DNA of 64,000 nucleotides from Lentibacillus sp. Marseille-P4043 (GTDB taxonomy: Bacteria > Bacillota > Bacilli > Bacillales > Amphibacillaceae). Both the position numbers and the translations under genes were made by a program. The notes beneath the pieces are model-generated. The model was not told the origin of the DNA. It saw only the letters and a program-made list of their open reading frames with translations, and did no database searches. Positions 54,049 through 62,396 of the stretch are shown in pieces (positions within the stretch are counted from its first letter, which is position 1; the number at the start of each line of letters is the position of its first letter). The DNA is taken from assembly GCF_900258515.1 (NCBI RefSeq), contig NZ_LT984884.1, forward strand, positions 3,726,552 through 3,790,551. The letters are read 5' to 3'.

Positions 54049-54793
54049 GCACACCGCCCAGGACACCTTGTGTTTTCATAATGTCTTTTAAAAATGCTTG
54101 TCTCGTTTCTTCGCCTTTATTTAGTTGAGTATACATTTGCCCATCTTTGATAAAAATAACGCGTCCCGAATAGCTGGCAGCAACTGGATCGTGGGTGACC
54201 ATGACAATCGTTGCATCTCGTGTTTGATTTAAGTTGTTCAGTTTATTTAATAAATCGGATGCGGACTTCGAGTCAAGGGCACCGGTCGGTTCATCCGCAA
54301 AAATAATGCTTGGCTGATGGATGAATGCACGAGCTGCTGATGTCCGCTGTTTTTGCCCGCCTGAAAGCTCATTTGGGTACTTATTTTGCATATCACTAAT
54401 ACCGAGTTCATCCGCAACTGCTTGAAACGCCCGGTTTGCCTCTTTTTTTGACACGTGATTAACCGATAGTGGCAGCAATATATTTTCTTTGACAGTCAGT
54501 GTATCAAGCAAGTTATATTCTTGAAAGATAAACCCTAAATGATGTTTGCGGAATGTAGCAAGTTGTTTATCTTTCATCGATGTTAATTCCTGTCCTTGGA
54601 TGACGATCGTTCCCTGGCTTACCCGGTCAATGGAAGAAAGCACATTAAGCAGAGTTGTTTTTCCTGAACCGGATGCCCCCATGATACTGACGAACTCGCC
54701 TTTTTCGACGTTAACATCGATCCCTTTTAAGACTTCCTGTTTATTAAATTTGTTTCCAAAGCTTTTATGAATTTTCGTTGCTTGTAACATCAT
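54035..54793 (-). CDS. BceA-type ABC ATPase
   Basis: ATPase of 252 residues for the BceB-like permease. Walker [34 protein letters not shown], signature [16 protein letters not shown], Walker [14 protein letters not shown] and MVTHDPVAA are present. AAAGGAG before the ATG. It follows the sensor-kinase gene by about 100 bases that contain a strong palindrome, so the AB genes may have their own regulated promoter. Confidence 0.93.
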   Translation of the reverse strand: MMLQATKIHKSFGNKFNKQEVLKGIDVNVEKGEFVSIMGASGSGKTTLLNVLSSIDRVSQGTIVIQGQELTSMKDKQLATFRKHHLGFIFQEYNLLDTLTVKENILLPLSVNHVSKKEANRAFQAVADELGISDMQNKYPNELSGGQKQRTSAARAFIHQPSIIFADEPTGALDSKSASDLLNKLNNLNQTRDATIVMVTHDPVAASYSGRVIFIKDGQMYTQLNKGEETRQAFLKDIMKTQGVLGGVHDEH

Positions 54794-54870
54794 GTTTCTT
54801 CACTCCTTTGAACTCTCTCCATCATAAGCGTACCCCATCCATTTTTCCTTCGATTCACCGAACAAATGAT

Positions 54871-54902
54871 ACTGGCATGTGACAATCTTGTCACATGCCA
54901 GT
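54871..54902. promoter_or_regulatory. 15-bp-arm palindrome with Bce-box, before bceA-like gene
   Basis: ACTGGCATGTGACAA and TTGTCACATGCCAGT are perfect reverse complements with TC between. The core TGACAATCTTGTCA fits the TNACA-N4-TGTNA box recognised by BceR-type regulators. It covers the last codons and stop of the kinase gene and lies about 80 bases upstream of the ATPase start. It could be operator, terminator, or both. Confidence 0.65.
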
Positions 54903-55895
54903 AATCGCAACAAATTTATTTTTGTTAGGGAATGTTAACGTAAATGTTGTACCTTCTCCAACGATGGATTGGACATCGATCTTGATATGTAATGGCTTTA
55001 TCGCATTCTTAACCAAATAGAGTCCCATACCAGAGGAGGCTGTGTCCTGGTGGGCAGTAGTAGAGGTAAAGCCGCGATCAAAAATGCGTGGCAAGTCTTT
55101 GGCGTTAATGCCCCTCCCGTGATCCTCGATGATGAGCTTTGTATGCTGCTGATCCTGGTAGCTGGTGACCGAAATATCGGCACTTTCCGTATATTTAATA
55201 GCGTTGGTTAACAGTTGCCGAATGATGAAGGCGAGCCATTTGGCATCCGTTAACACCTCCTCCTCTTGTAAAGAAACGTCAAATCCTATTCCTTTGCGTA
55301 TACACCAGTACTGCAATGCTTTTATTTCTTGAAAAATCAGGGCTTCCAAGCTGGTATGTTCGATGTATAAGTCGTTTTCCATAAAAGGAATGCGCTTTTG
55401 ATGCAGCTGCTGGTCGAGAAGCAAGTACGTTCGCAGCCATTCGTACTTTAATTGCTGTTTGATCTTATTATCTTCTACGCGATCAATCATGAGTTGCATC
55501 GCAGTTAGTGGTGTTTTCACTTCATGTACCCACGATAAAAGTTCATCTCTTTCTTGTTCCAAATTTATATTGTGTTGTGAAAGCTCATTTTTATACTTAG
55601 TCGTTTGCTTCTCGAGTCGTTCTTTAACCATTTTTTCGAACGGACTCCTCGCCCTATTGATATCCGTTAAATCGTAATCGCTATCCCATGCTTGCAGGCT
55701 TTTGTAAAATGCTGTTTCCTTTTGATAGCGGACGACGGCAAATATAATTAGAATAATAGTCGATAAAAAGACAATATATAAGACAGGACGGATGGTGATG
55801 GATGGGTCGATTACAGCGATAAAAAGTGTAAGCAGTTGTAATCCGATAAACAAGATTATCCAGCTGCATCGCTCCATTAAGTACTTTTTAATCAT
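54891..55895 (-). CDS. BceS-type intramembrane-sensing histidine kinase
   Basis: Sensor kinase of 334 residues. Two N-terminal helices (SWIILFIGLQLLTLFIAVI and RPVLYIVFLSTIILIIFAV) have almost no extracellular loop, typical of kinases that sense through a BceAB transporter. H124 lies in WVHEVKTPLTAM; N-box QLLTNAIKYTES, G1 EDHGRGI, F-box and GMGLYLVKNAI follow. It overlaps the response-regulator gene by eight bases. ATG 55895 has GGAGG about 12 bases upstream. Confidence 0.92.
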   Translation of the reverse strand: MIKKYLMERCSWIILFIGLQLLTLFIAVIDPSITIRPVLYIVFLSTIILIIFAVVRYQKETAFYKSLQAWDSDYDLTDINRARSPFEKMVKERLEKQTTKYKNELSQHNINLEQERDELLSWVHEVKTPLTAMQLMIDRVEDNKIKQQLKYEWLRTYLLLDQQLHQKRIPFMENDLYIEHTSLEALIFQEIKALQYWCIRKGIGFDVSLQEEEVLTDAKWLAFIIRQLLTNAIKYTESADISVTSYQDQQHTKLIIEDHGRGINAKDLPRIFDRGFTSTTAHQDTASSGMGLYLVKNAIKPLHIKIDVQSIVGEGTTFTLTFPNKNKFVAITGM

Positions 55896-56583
55896 TGGGA
55901 TGGGCCACCTCCTTCGCCTGATAGCCTTGCCCAACTTTCGTCGCGATAAAACGGCCTAATCCCAGTTCTCCCAATCGTTTACGCAACCGGTTCACATTAA
56001 CGGTTAGGGTGTTATCACCAATGAACCGCTCATCATCCCAAAGACTCTGGATGATTTCTTCACGGCTGACGATCTCGTTTTTACGTTCGATTAAAACTTT
56101 CAGGATGTACATTTCATTTTTCGTAAGCTCAATGGTTCCTTTTTCATTGGCAATCGTATTTTTGGCATAATCAACCGTTGCGCTATTCCATGTGCGCAAT
56201 TCGACTTGCTCCGTGTTGTAATCATAGACACGCCGGAGGATCGCTTGTATTTTCGCAATCAAGACATCAAAGTGAAACGGCTTCTGTACATAATCATCCG
56301 CACCAAGCTGCATAGACATAACCATATCGGTCGGGTGATCGCGTGACGATAAGAAGACAATAGGAACATTGGAATTCATCCGAATCATCCGGCACCAATG
56401 GAATCCATCGTATTTCGGCAATTGAATATCAATAATGACCAAATCTGGTTTTAAACTTGTAAAATCTTGCATGATATCGTTAAAATCTCTCACACCAAAC
56501 ACATCATAATCCCAACTGGCAAGCCGCTCTTTTATTTCTTGAAACAGGCTTGTATCATCTTCAATTAACATAATCTTGAACAT
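55888..56583 (-). CDS. BceR-type OmpR-family response regulator
   Basis: Response regulator of 231 residues. Receiver: acidic pair D9-D10, phosphoacceptor D52 in VIIDIQLPKYDG, and K in YVQKPFHFD. The C-terminal winged helix shows IELTKNEMYILKVLIERKNE, REEIIQSLWDD and NTLTVNVNRLRKRL. First gene of the four-gene module RS-AB, activating the transporter genes when peptide antibiotics load the permease. Gene order and the overlap with the kinase match BceRSAB/YxdJKLM systems. Confidence 0.93.
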   Translation of the reverse strand: MFKIMLIEDDTSLFQEIKERLASWDYDVFGVRDFNDIMQDFTSLKPDLVIIDIQLPKYDGFHWCRMIRMNSNVPIVFLSSRDHPTDMVMSMQLGADDYVQKPFHFDVLIAKIQAILRRVYDYNTEQVELRTWNSATVDYAKNTIANEKGTIELTKNEMYILKVLIERKNEIVSREEIIQSLWDDERFIGDNTLTVNVNRLRKRLGELGLGRFIATKVGQGYQAKEVAHPND

Positions 56584-57124
56584 GGAACCACTCGCTTATT
56601 CATCTATCATTTTGGTTTCATTGTAGCGAAATCGTCTCATTATGTACAGAATTGACGTTTGCCCTGGACAGGTCTAGGGGGGGAGAATGGGGAATGACAT
56701 TCTGTACTATCTTTACAATAGATCCGTAATTAGGCATCTCTTGCTAACTGATTACTCGTGAATGTCAGTTTTTATCCTTCGCCATCCTCGTTATCCCCTT
56801 TCAGTTTATTTATATTTAGTATGACCTTGTTCTGTATATTTTTTGCTTTCATTTTGGATTTCCACATAAAATAAAATTGTTTACTTTTAACGAAGTGAAG
56901 CCGCATTCTTCCGATAAAAAATGCGGCTTCATCAAAAAATAGTTCTTCACTTTTCACAACCACAAGTAGGATCACACTAAGTTTAGTGGTAACAAAGTTG
57001 TTTATCGTTATTCCACATTAGCTACCCTTTTCTTAAATGAGCAATCTCGACTAGTTAGTAGTATTGAAGGCTTTCACGATTCATTGTAAATGCTTAAATA
57101 CTCCTTCTCTTTATATAGCGATGA
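56584..57124. other. Intergenic region with one long hairpin
   Basis: 540 bases between the response regulator and the NagZ-like gene. At 56896-56931 TGAAGCCGCAT / ATGCGGCTTCA form an 11-bp stem without T run. Near 56643 and 56698 GTACAGAAT and ATTCTGTAC form a widely spaced inverted repeat that could lie in the regulator promoter. No convincing gene: an open frame over 56772-56975 has no ribosome site. Confidence 0.5.
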
Positions 57125-58846
57125 TCAAGACACTTTCTGTATAATTGCTTCCACTCTCTCATTGATCGATTGGAAATTAGGTACTGGCGTCTTTTCATCT
57201 GACAGTTGGTATTTTGCTTTTAAATCCGTGATGCGTTCCACACTCTTATCAATCCTGTCTTCGCTTATTTCTCCACTCTCAACAGCCGCTTTCAATTCAT
57301 CAAATACAGTAGCAATCAAATCGGGATCATGTGCAACGAGCAATAGATCTCCGCCCGCTTTTACTGTCTGGATCGCCGCATCGGCAACATTATAATGATC
57401 CGTGATCGCCCCCATCGTCAAGTCATCGGTAATGACGACACCATCAAAATCATATTTCTCTCGCAAAATACCTGTGATCACCCCTTTGGACATAGATGCA
57501 GGATAATTTTTATCTATTTTTGGCAACAGAATATGTGCAATCATACTGACATCGGCACCATTTGAAATGGCCTTCTTGAATGGTATAAGCTCCAGTTTGG
57601 ACAGCTTCGCATAACTTTTATCGACCTTTGGAAGCTCCAAGTGGGAATCTACCCCGGTATCCCCGTGCCCAGGAAAATGTTTCATGACAGAAATAATTCC
57701 TTCATTTTGGATCCCTTTCATCGTCTGAATACCCAGCCCAGTGACAATATCCGGGTTGTCACCAAACGAACGATCGCCGATAACAGGATTATCTGCATTG
57801 CTGTTAATATCAAGGACAGGTGCGAAGTCCAAATTGAAACCGAGTGCTTGCATCTGCTCACCGAGAATGCTACCAACATTGAAAGCCACCTCAGGATCGT
57901 TCAGTTCCCCTATCGAACGGCTCGTGGGCAAGCTTTTCACCCCATCAGGCATTCGTGTCACACTGCCGCCTTCTTCATCAACCCCCAGCAATAACGGGGT
58001 AGGGTTGTTGTCAGCATTCACAGCTTTCATATCATTTAAAAAGTTCACCGTTTGGGTTATACTTTCGATGTTATTACCAAATAAAATAATACCTCCAACA
58101 TGATACCTTTCGATGACTTTTCTAGTTTCGGCAGTCATTTCCGTACCATTAACCCCGCTGAAAATCATTTGCCCGATTTTTTCATCAAGGCTCATCCCGT
58201 CGACTTCTTTATCACCAGAATCATTGCTTTCCTCTTCATTTTCAACACCTTTGCTTATTTCCTTCGATAGCGATATATGATCGACCTTAGGGTTATCTGA
58301 ATCACTGGCAGGTTTCGGAAAAACCCATTTCAAGTCATAGCCGCCAGAAAGTTCATAGACAAGGATGATTTGATCATAATCTTCGTCTTGGTAGTAACGC
58401 GTATCATCGGGTTTTTCATATGATTTAAGCGTATCTAAATCGACCGACGTAAATATTTCCTGCGATGAACGCATATCGGACACAATATCATCTGTAATAC
58501 CGACATCGATGTCACGTGATGGATAGTTCAAAAAAAGACCAACATCTGTTTCACTCTTCTCATCCGGTTCCCCCCAAGCTTCCTGCACATCATCGGCAGT
58601 CGTATCACCAACAACGATATGACTGTCCATGACTTTTCCTTGCTTGGCTGAATCGAATATGTTGTCTAGAGATGGTTCTAACTCCACGTCATCTTTATTT
58701 TCATTATCTGGTAATGGTTTCTTTGATTGCTGGTCTGCCTGTTTATCATTTGTATCGTCGCCCAACAAACTGATGAAAAAGAAAGATGCTCCAAGAGCGA
58801 CGATAGCAATGATGGTTATAATTGTGATACGCTTACGTTTGATCAT
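57125..58846 (-). CDS. nagZ: NagZ-like GH3 beta-N-acetylhexosaminidase with N-terminal DUF4309-like domain
   Basis: Membrane-anchored glycosidase of 573 residues likely acting on peptidoglycan fragments. After one N-terminal helix (ITIITIIAIVALGASFFFI) comes a DUF4309/YjgB-like domain at about 70-205 (VVGDTTADDVQEAWGEPDEK, LKWVFPKPASDSDNPKVDHI), then the GH3 barrel: VGGIILFGNN, GVDEEGGSVTRMP, FNLDFAPVLDINSN, the His-Asp dyad loop KHFPGHGDTGVDSHL and nucleophile D in VVITDDLTMGAI. The separate C-terminal domain of Bacillus NagZ is absent. ATG 58846 has GGAGGG. Family is firm, substrate inferred. Confidence 0.87.
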   Translation of the reverse strand: MIKRKRITIITIIAIVALGASFFFISLLGDDTNDKQADQQSKKPLPDNENKDDVELEPSLDNIFDSAKQGKVMDSHIVVGDTTADDVQEAWGEPDEKSETDVGLFLNYPSRDIDVGITDDIVSDMRSSQEIFTSVDLDTLKSYEKPDDTRYYQDEDYDQIILVYELSGGYDLKWVFPKPASDSDNPKVDHISLSKEISKGVENEEESNDSGDKEVDGMSLDEKIGQMIFSGVNGTEMTAETRKVIERYHVGGIILFGNNIESITQTVNFLNDMKAVNADNNPTPLLLGVDEEGGSVTRMPDGVKSLPTSRSIGELNDPEVAFNVGSILGEQMQALGFNLDFAPVLDINSNADNPVIGDRSFGDNPDIVTGLGIQTMKGIQNEGIISVMKHFPGHGDTGVDSHLELPKVDKSYAKLSKLELIPFKKAISNGADVSMIAHILLPKIDKNYPASMSKGVITGILREKYDFDGVVITDDLTMGAITDHYNVADAAIQTVKAGGDLLLVAHDPDLIATVFDELKAAVESGEISEDRIDKSVERITDLKAKYQLSDEKTPVPNFQSINERVEAIIQKVS

Positions 58847-58977
58847 GGTTGTCCCTCCTCGAATAATCATTCTAAAAACTGTTACCTCACTAAAATCAAC
58901 ACCCTGTTAAACAATCTGGCCCGATCCAGGAATGATTCTTATTCAAGATGTGCGCTCCTTTGTTGAACGATATCACA

Positions 58978-59571
58978 TTAGTGTGATCTTTCATAAAAAG
59001 TAACAAATAAATCAAAGTTGCTTCTAAAATGGTTACGAAGATTACCAAATAAATTGCTTAATTCATTTCTTGAAAAATACTTTTCTTCTTTTAACCGCGT
59101 AATGCTTTCTTCCAATCTTAGAAAATTCTTTATACTGTTAATTAAGTAACCTTTTTCCTGACTCGTATAATCTTCATTTGCTACAAGATCCAACAAGCTA
59201 TCTGTAGTCTGTTTCACATCAACAAGCATTTTATCCAATTTATTTTTATCCATCGATACTGGGTCTGTACCGATTAACCAATCCTGCTCAAAAATAGGAA
59301 GAATGTATCGAGTTCGATCTATGGTTAAATCGATGCCATTATTTGTATTTTCAAATTCGTTATCCAACTCTTTTTCATAGGATTCTTTAAATTCATTCAG
59401 GATGTCTTTATAAGTTTGATCATCATTATATAAAACTTTACCTGGCTTGTAGGTATAACTTTTATGGGCACTGAAGTGGGAAAAAGGATAAAACCACGTC
59501 ATTATAGAAACAAAAAGTAAAATGAGTACAATAAATTCTCCTACTCCCCAAGCAGCTTTTTTCTTATTCAA
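58978..59571 (-). CDS. Hypothetical single-pass membrane protein
   Basis: A 197-residue protein with one N-terminal membrane helix (VGEFIVLILLFVSIMTWFY) and a charged alpha-helical extracellular domain (YKDILNEFKESYEKELDNEF, LDKMLVDVKQTTDSLLDLV, FLRLEESITRLKEEKYFSRN). No cysteines or catalytic motif stand out. I do not recognise it. It stands alone between the NagZ-like and OpuAC-like genes. Confidence 0.6.
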   Translation of the reverse strand: MNKKKAAWGVGEFIVLILLFVSIMTWFYPFSHFSAHKSYTYKPGKVLYNDDQTYKDILNEFKESYEKELDNEFENTNNGIDLTIDRTRYILPIFEQDWLIGTDPVSMDKNKLDKMLVDVKQTTDSLLDLVANEDYTSQEKGYLINSIKNFLRLEESITRLKEEKYFSRNELSNLFGNLRNHFRSNFDLFVTFYERSH

Positions 59572-59938
59572 TTAAAATTCTCCTTCCACTTCATTAACTC
59601 TGATAAACTTAATGGCTATTATTTCAAATACCTGTGTATATGGTAATCGAAATTTGAACCAGATAACAACCTAAAATTGAACCACCTAATAACCCAAGCT
59701 TTTTGAGTATTATAACAACAAAAGCGAAAAGTTTATTGAAAGTAAAATAAAGTAAAACAGTGTGATTCTAAGAATATACCATATTATATTGGTAAGATAT
59801 TATCATTATACAAATTTAATATAGAATGTGATTGATTTTGGACTTTGAGATTGTCGTTATAATATGAAAAACTTTACTATGTAATCAAAATATTCAATTT
59901 GGGGAAATTGTACAAGAAATCATCAAGGGGGATACTAA
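59572..59938. other. AT-rich divergent promoter region
   Basis: 367 bases between divergent genes. TATAAT occurs near 59860 upstream of the OpuAC-like gene with TTGATT about 20 bp before it, a poor spacing. Nothing else seen. Confidence 0.4.
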
Positions 59939-60835
59939 ATGTTAAAAAAACTTTTAGGAATTACAACAGCTTTAATTTTATTAATAGGCTTAACAGCATG
60001 TGGAGGAAATACGGACACAGATGATGCTAGTGCGTCTATTGGTGAAAAGCTTGATTATACGATTGTAGGAATTGATCCAGGAGCTGGGCTTATGGAGATG
60101 ACAATCAATACAGTACTACCAGAATATGGTCTCGATGACAAATGGGAAGTTCAAGAAAGCTCTGGTGCCGCAATGACAGCGGAATTAGGAAGTGCAATTG
60201 AAAATGAAGAGCCAATCATCGTAACTGGTTGGATTCCACACTGGAAGTTTTTTAAGTATGATTTAAAGATGCTGGACGATCCAAAAGGTGCTTTTGGCGG
60301 GAAAGAGGATATAAACACACTCGTACGGAAAGGTTTAAAGGAGGATTTGCCTGGCGCATATACGTTCTTTGACCAATTCAATTGGGATCCGGATCACCTG
60401 CAAGAGGTAATGCTGAAAATTGAAAATGGTATGGAAGAACAAGAAGCAGCAAAAGAATGGGTTGAAAATAACGAGGAATTGGTTAATTCTTGGATTGAAG
60501 GAGCAGAGCCTGGCAATGGAGCAAAAGTGAAGGTGCCGTATGTTGCCTGGGCTGATGTAATTGCCAGTTCAAATGTTGTAAAATACGTATTGGATAATAA
60601 ATTAGATTATAACGTGGAATTAATTCAAGTAGAACCAGGTCCAATGTTTGCCAGTGTTGCTGATGGAAGTGCAGATGCTATGGTAGGTGCGTGGTTGCCA
60701 TCCACACATACCGCTTACTATGAAAAGTATAAAGGAGATTTTGAAGATTTAGGAGTTAACCTGACTGGTACACGGAATGGTCTTGTTGTTCCTGCTTACA
60801 TGGATATTGATTCCATTGAAGACTTAATGGAGTAG
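59939..60835 (+). CDS. Glycine-betaine/proline-betaine binding lipoprotein (OpuAC-like)
   Basis: Substrate-binding lipoprotein of an OpuA-type ABC importer, 298 residues. Signal sequence ends with lipobox LTAC (C21). OpuAC-domain aromatic residues for betaine are in IIVTGWIPHWKFFKYDLKML (W, W) and VPYVAWADVIASSNV, with GAWLPSTHTAYYEKYKGDFE late. AAGGGGG precedes the ATG. No ATPase or permease gene accompanies it, so it must work with a transporter encoded elsewhere. Fits the halophilic lifestyle. Confidence 0.92.
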   Translation: MLKKLLGITTALILLIGLTACGGNTDTDDASASIGEKLDYTIVGIDPGAGLMEMTINTVLPEYGLDDKWEVQESSGAAMTAELGSAIENEEPIIVTGWIPHWKFFKYDLKMLDDPKGAFGGKEDINTLVRKGLKEDLPGAYTFFDQFNWDPDHLQEVMLKIENGMEEQEAAKEWVENNEELVNSWIEGAEPGNGAKVKVPYVAWADVIASSNVVKYVLDNKLDYNVELIQVEPGPMFASVADGSADAMVGAWLPSTHTAYYEKYKGDFEDLGVNLTGTRNGLVVPAYMDIDSIEDLME

Positions 60836-60940
60836 AGAAATAAATAATAAGTGCCTGGTGAAGTCTCTGTGTGCCGGTATTTGGCATGAAGAACAAATTA
60901 CAGTGAACCACCAGCTGCTTGTTGTCAATGCAAAAAAGAT

Positions 60941-60990
60941 GGGTAATCGGGAAATAGCGCGGAAAACGTTATTTCGATTACCCTTTTTTG
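60941..60990 (+). terminator. Terminator after the OpuAC-like gene
   Basis: GGGTAATCG-GG-AAATA and TATTT-CGATTACCC stem closed by GCGCGGAAAACGT, followed by six T. About 105 bases after the stop. Confidence 0.75.
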
Positions 60991-60993
60991 TTT

Positions 60994-61190
60994 CGTAAAG
61001 GAGGGTCTGACCCCGTTGCTCTCGCATTTTGTATATAAATCAACAAATGTTTTCAATAAAGCGAGTAATCGCAGTCTCAATCTTAACAGTCTTTAGGTTT
61101 AACAGAGTTGTCAAGGCACTTATTAGAGACGTTCAAAGTTTCCTCAGCTAACTGTTTGATCTTATTTTATCTGTGCGAAAGTTGAGTTAC
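60994..61190. repeat. 187-bp direct repeat, copy 1, plus element end
   Basis: 60994-61180 is identical to 63814-64000 except one base (C at 61025, T at 63845). It begins CGTAAAGGAGGGTCTGACCC (with the palindrome GGGTCTGACCC) and ends TGTGCGAAAGTTGAGTTAC, the terminal motif also found at both ends of the 827-bp element at 11614-12440. Confidence 0.9.
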
Positions 61191-61195
61191 TTGCT

Positions 61196-61594
61196 TTAGT
61201 CCCTTTCATTTAAAACGTCCGTGATAATTTCAATGTGAAGTGCGGACCATGCCTTTTCTTTAAAATGTAAGATGGCACTGCCAGTTAGGATTATAAGATA
61301 TAGCGAAACAAAACCTATCCAAATTAGATTGTTGTTTCGAAACAAAAAGTCCTGAATACTATTTGAAAACAAAAACAATAGCCAGGGAATTGCGGTGACA
61401 AATATAGGAATTATACCGGTCCCGCTTTGTTCCTTAATCATTCGATAATAGACTAATTTGAGAACTTCGCTATCAAGGGATTTATAGAAGGATTTAATTT
61501 CAGCAGTTTCTTTAAGTATTTTGTTAGTATGGATATCTTTTTGTCGCTTTAATGTTAGATATGTTTTATGTGCATCCCCACGAAAAGAAAACAT
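61196..61594 (-). CDS. Hypothetical two-helix membrane protein
   Basis: A 132-residue protein, N-terminal half charged and helical (LTLKRQKDIHTNKILKETAE), then two hydrophobic helices (GIIPIFVTAIPWLLFLF and LIWIGFVSLYLIILTGSAIL) and a short tail ending at the edge of the 187-bp repeat. AAGGGGGA stands before the ATG. Not recognised. Confidence 0.6.
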   Translation of the reverse strand: MFSFRGDAHKTYLTLKRQKDIHTNKILKETAEIKSFYKSLDSEVLKLVYYRMIKEQSGTGIIPIFVTAIPWLLFLFSNSIQDFLFRNNNLIWIGFVSLYLIILTGSAILHFKEKAWSALHIEIITDVLNERD

Positions 61595-61749
61595 GATGTC
61601 CCCCTTTCACTGAAAAACCTAATAAAGTCTTCTTTACTCACTATGCGTTAGTTTATCTAGGGAATACAAACATATACCAAAAATATGTTTAGGTTAACAA
61701 TAGATATACACCCAATCAAAAGCTTTTTTTGACTAATAATCCCCCCACC

Positions 61750-62157
61750 CTACTGATATGGTGCGAACGGAAAATAGGTGAAAGCCACAACAAATAAAGC
61801 AGTCGAGCCGAACCAGAGGTAAACAAGGCTGAGCAGAATATCAAATAGAATGAGCCCCCACCTTTCCCATATTTTTCTTCCTAAGGCGGTCTTAATGAGG
61901 CGATAATTAATCATTCCAAGTAGATAAAGGCCTAAAATAATAAAATAAGGAGCAACCCATGTTCCAACTATCTCACTGACTGCCACACTACGAGTTTCAA
62001 AAAAACCAGACTGGAACTTAATAATCTGGCTAACCATTATAAAAACAACAGCAAGTAGCGCTCTGATTCCGCCAATCCATTTCTTTTCTTGTTTCGTCGT
62101 TCCAATCAACATACACCAACCGACCAATGCAAATAAAACAAACAGAATATAGTCCAT
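61750..62157 (-). CDS. Hypothetical four-helix membrane protein, 5' region replaced by a MITE
   Basis: A 135-residue protein with four hydrophobic helices (ILFVLFALVGWCMLIG, RALLAVVFIMVSQIIKF, VAPYFIILGLYLLGMI, LILFDILLSLVYLWFG). The ATG at 62157 has no ribosome site; a MITE-like element begins about four bases upstream, so the original leader is lost and expression is doubtful. Not recognised. Confidence 0.5.
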   Translation of the reverse strand: MDYILFVLFALVGWCMLIGTTKQEKKWIGGIRALLAVVFIMVSQIIKFQSGFFETRSVAVSEIVGTWVAPYFIILGLYLLGMINYRLIKTALGRKIWERWGLILFDILLSLVYLWFGSTALFVVAFTYFPFAPYQ

Positions 62158-62160
62158 TTA

Positions 62161-62352
62161 AGAAGCTGTTTAAAAAGTCACCAAATGATAAGCGGCGAAT
62201 CTCTTCGTTGGCTATAAAGGAACTTCTATTGAGCCCGCCCCACGTCAATAGCCAACATAGAAGTCAGCACCTCGTGTGCAAACCCGGTCCTCAAGACTAC
62301 GCCACCTCGACCTTCCTGCTTCTAATTTGGCAACTTTTTGAACACGCACTTT
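62161..62352. mobile_element. MITE-like element, ~190 bp
   Basis: Ends AGAAGCTGTTTAAAAAGTC and, in reverse complement of the right end, GTGCGTGTTCAAAAAGTTG form imperfect inverted repeats of about 25 bp. The interior GTTTGCACACGAGGTGCTGA on the minus strand looks like a dispersed Bacillaceae repeat. No coding sequence. Boundaries approximate. Confidence 0.5.
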
Positions 62353-62396
62353 AAAATTATTCTTCCAATATTCAAATTTAGCGAGAGTAAACCAAC

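Noticed and set aside
56772..56975. 67-codon frame between the response regulator and NagZ-like genes
   Set aside because: No ribosome site and it spans a hairpin; no domain features.
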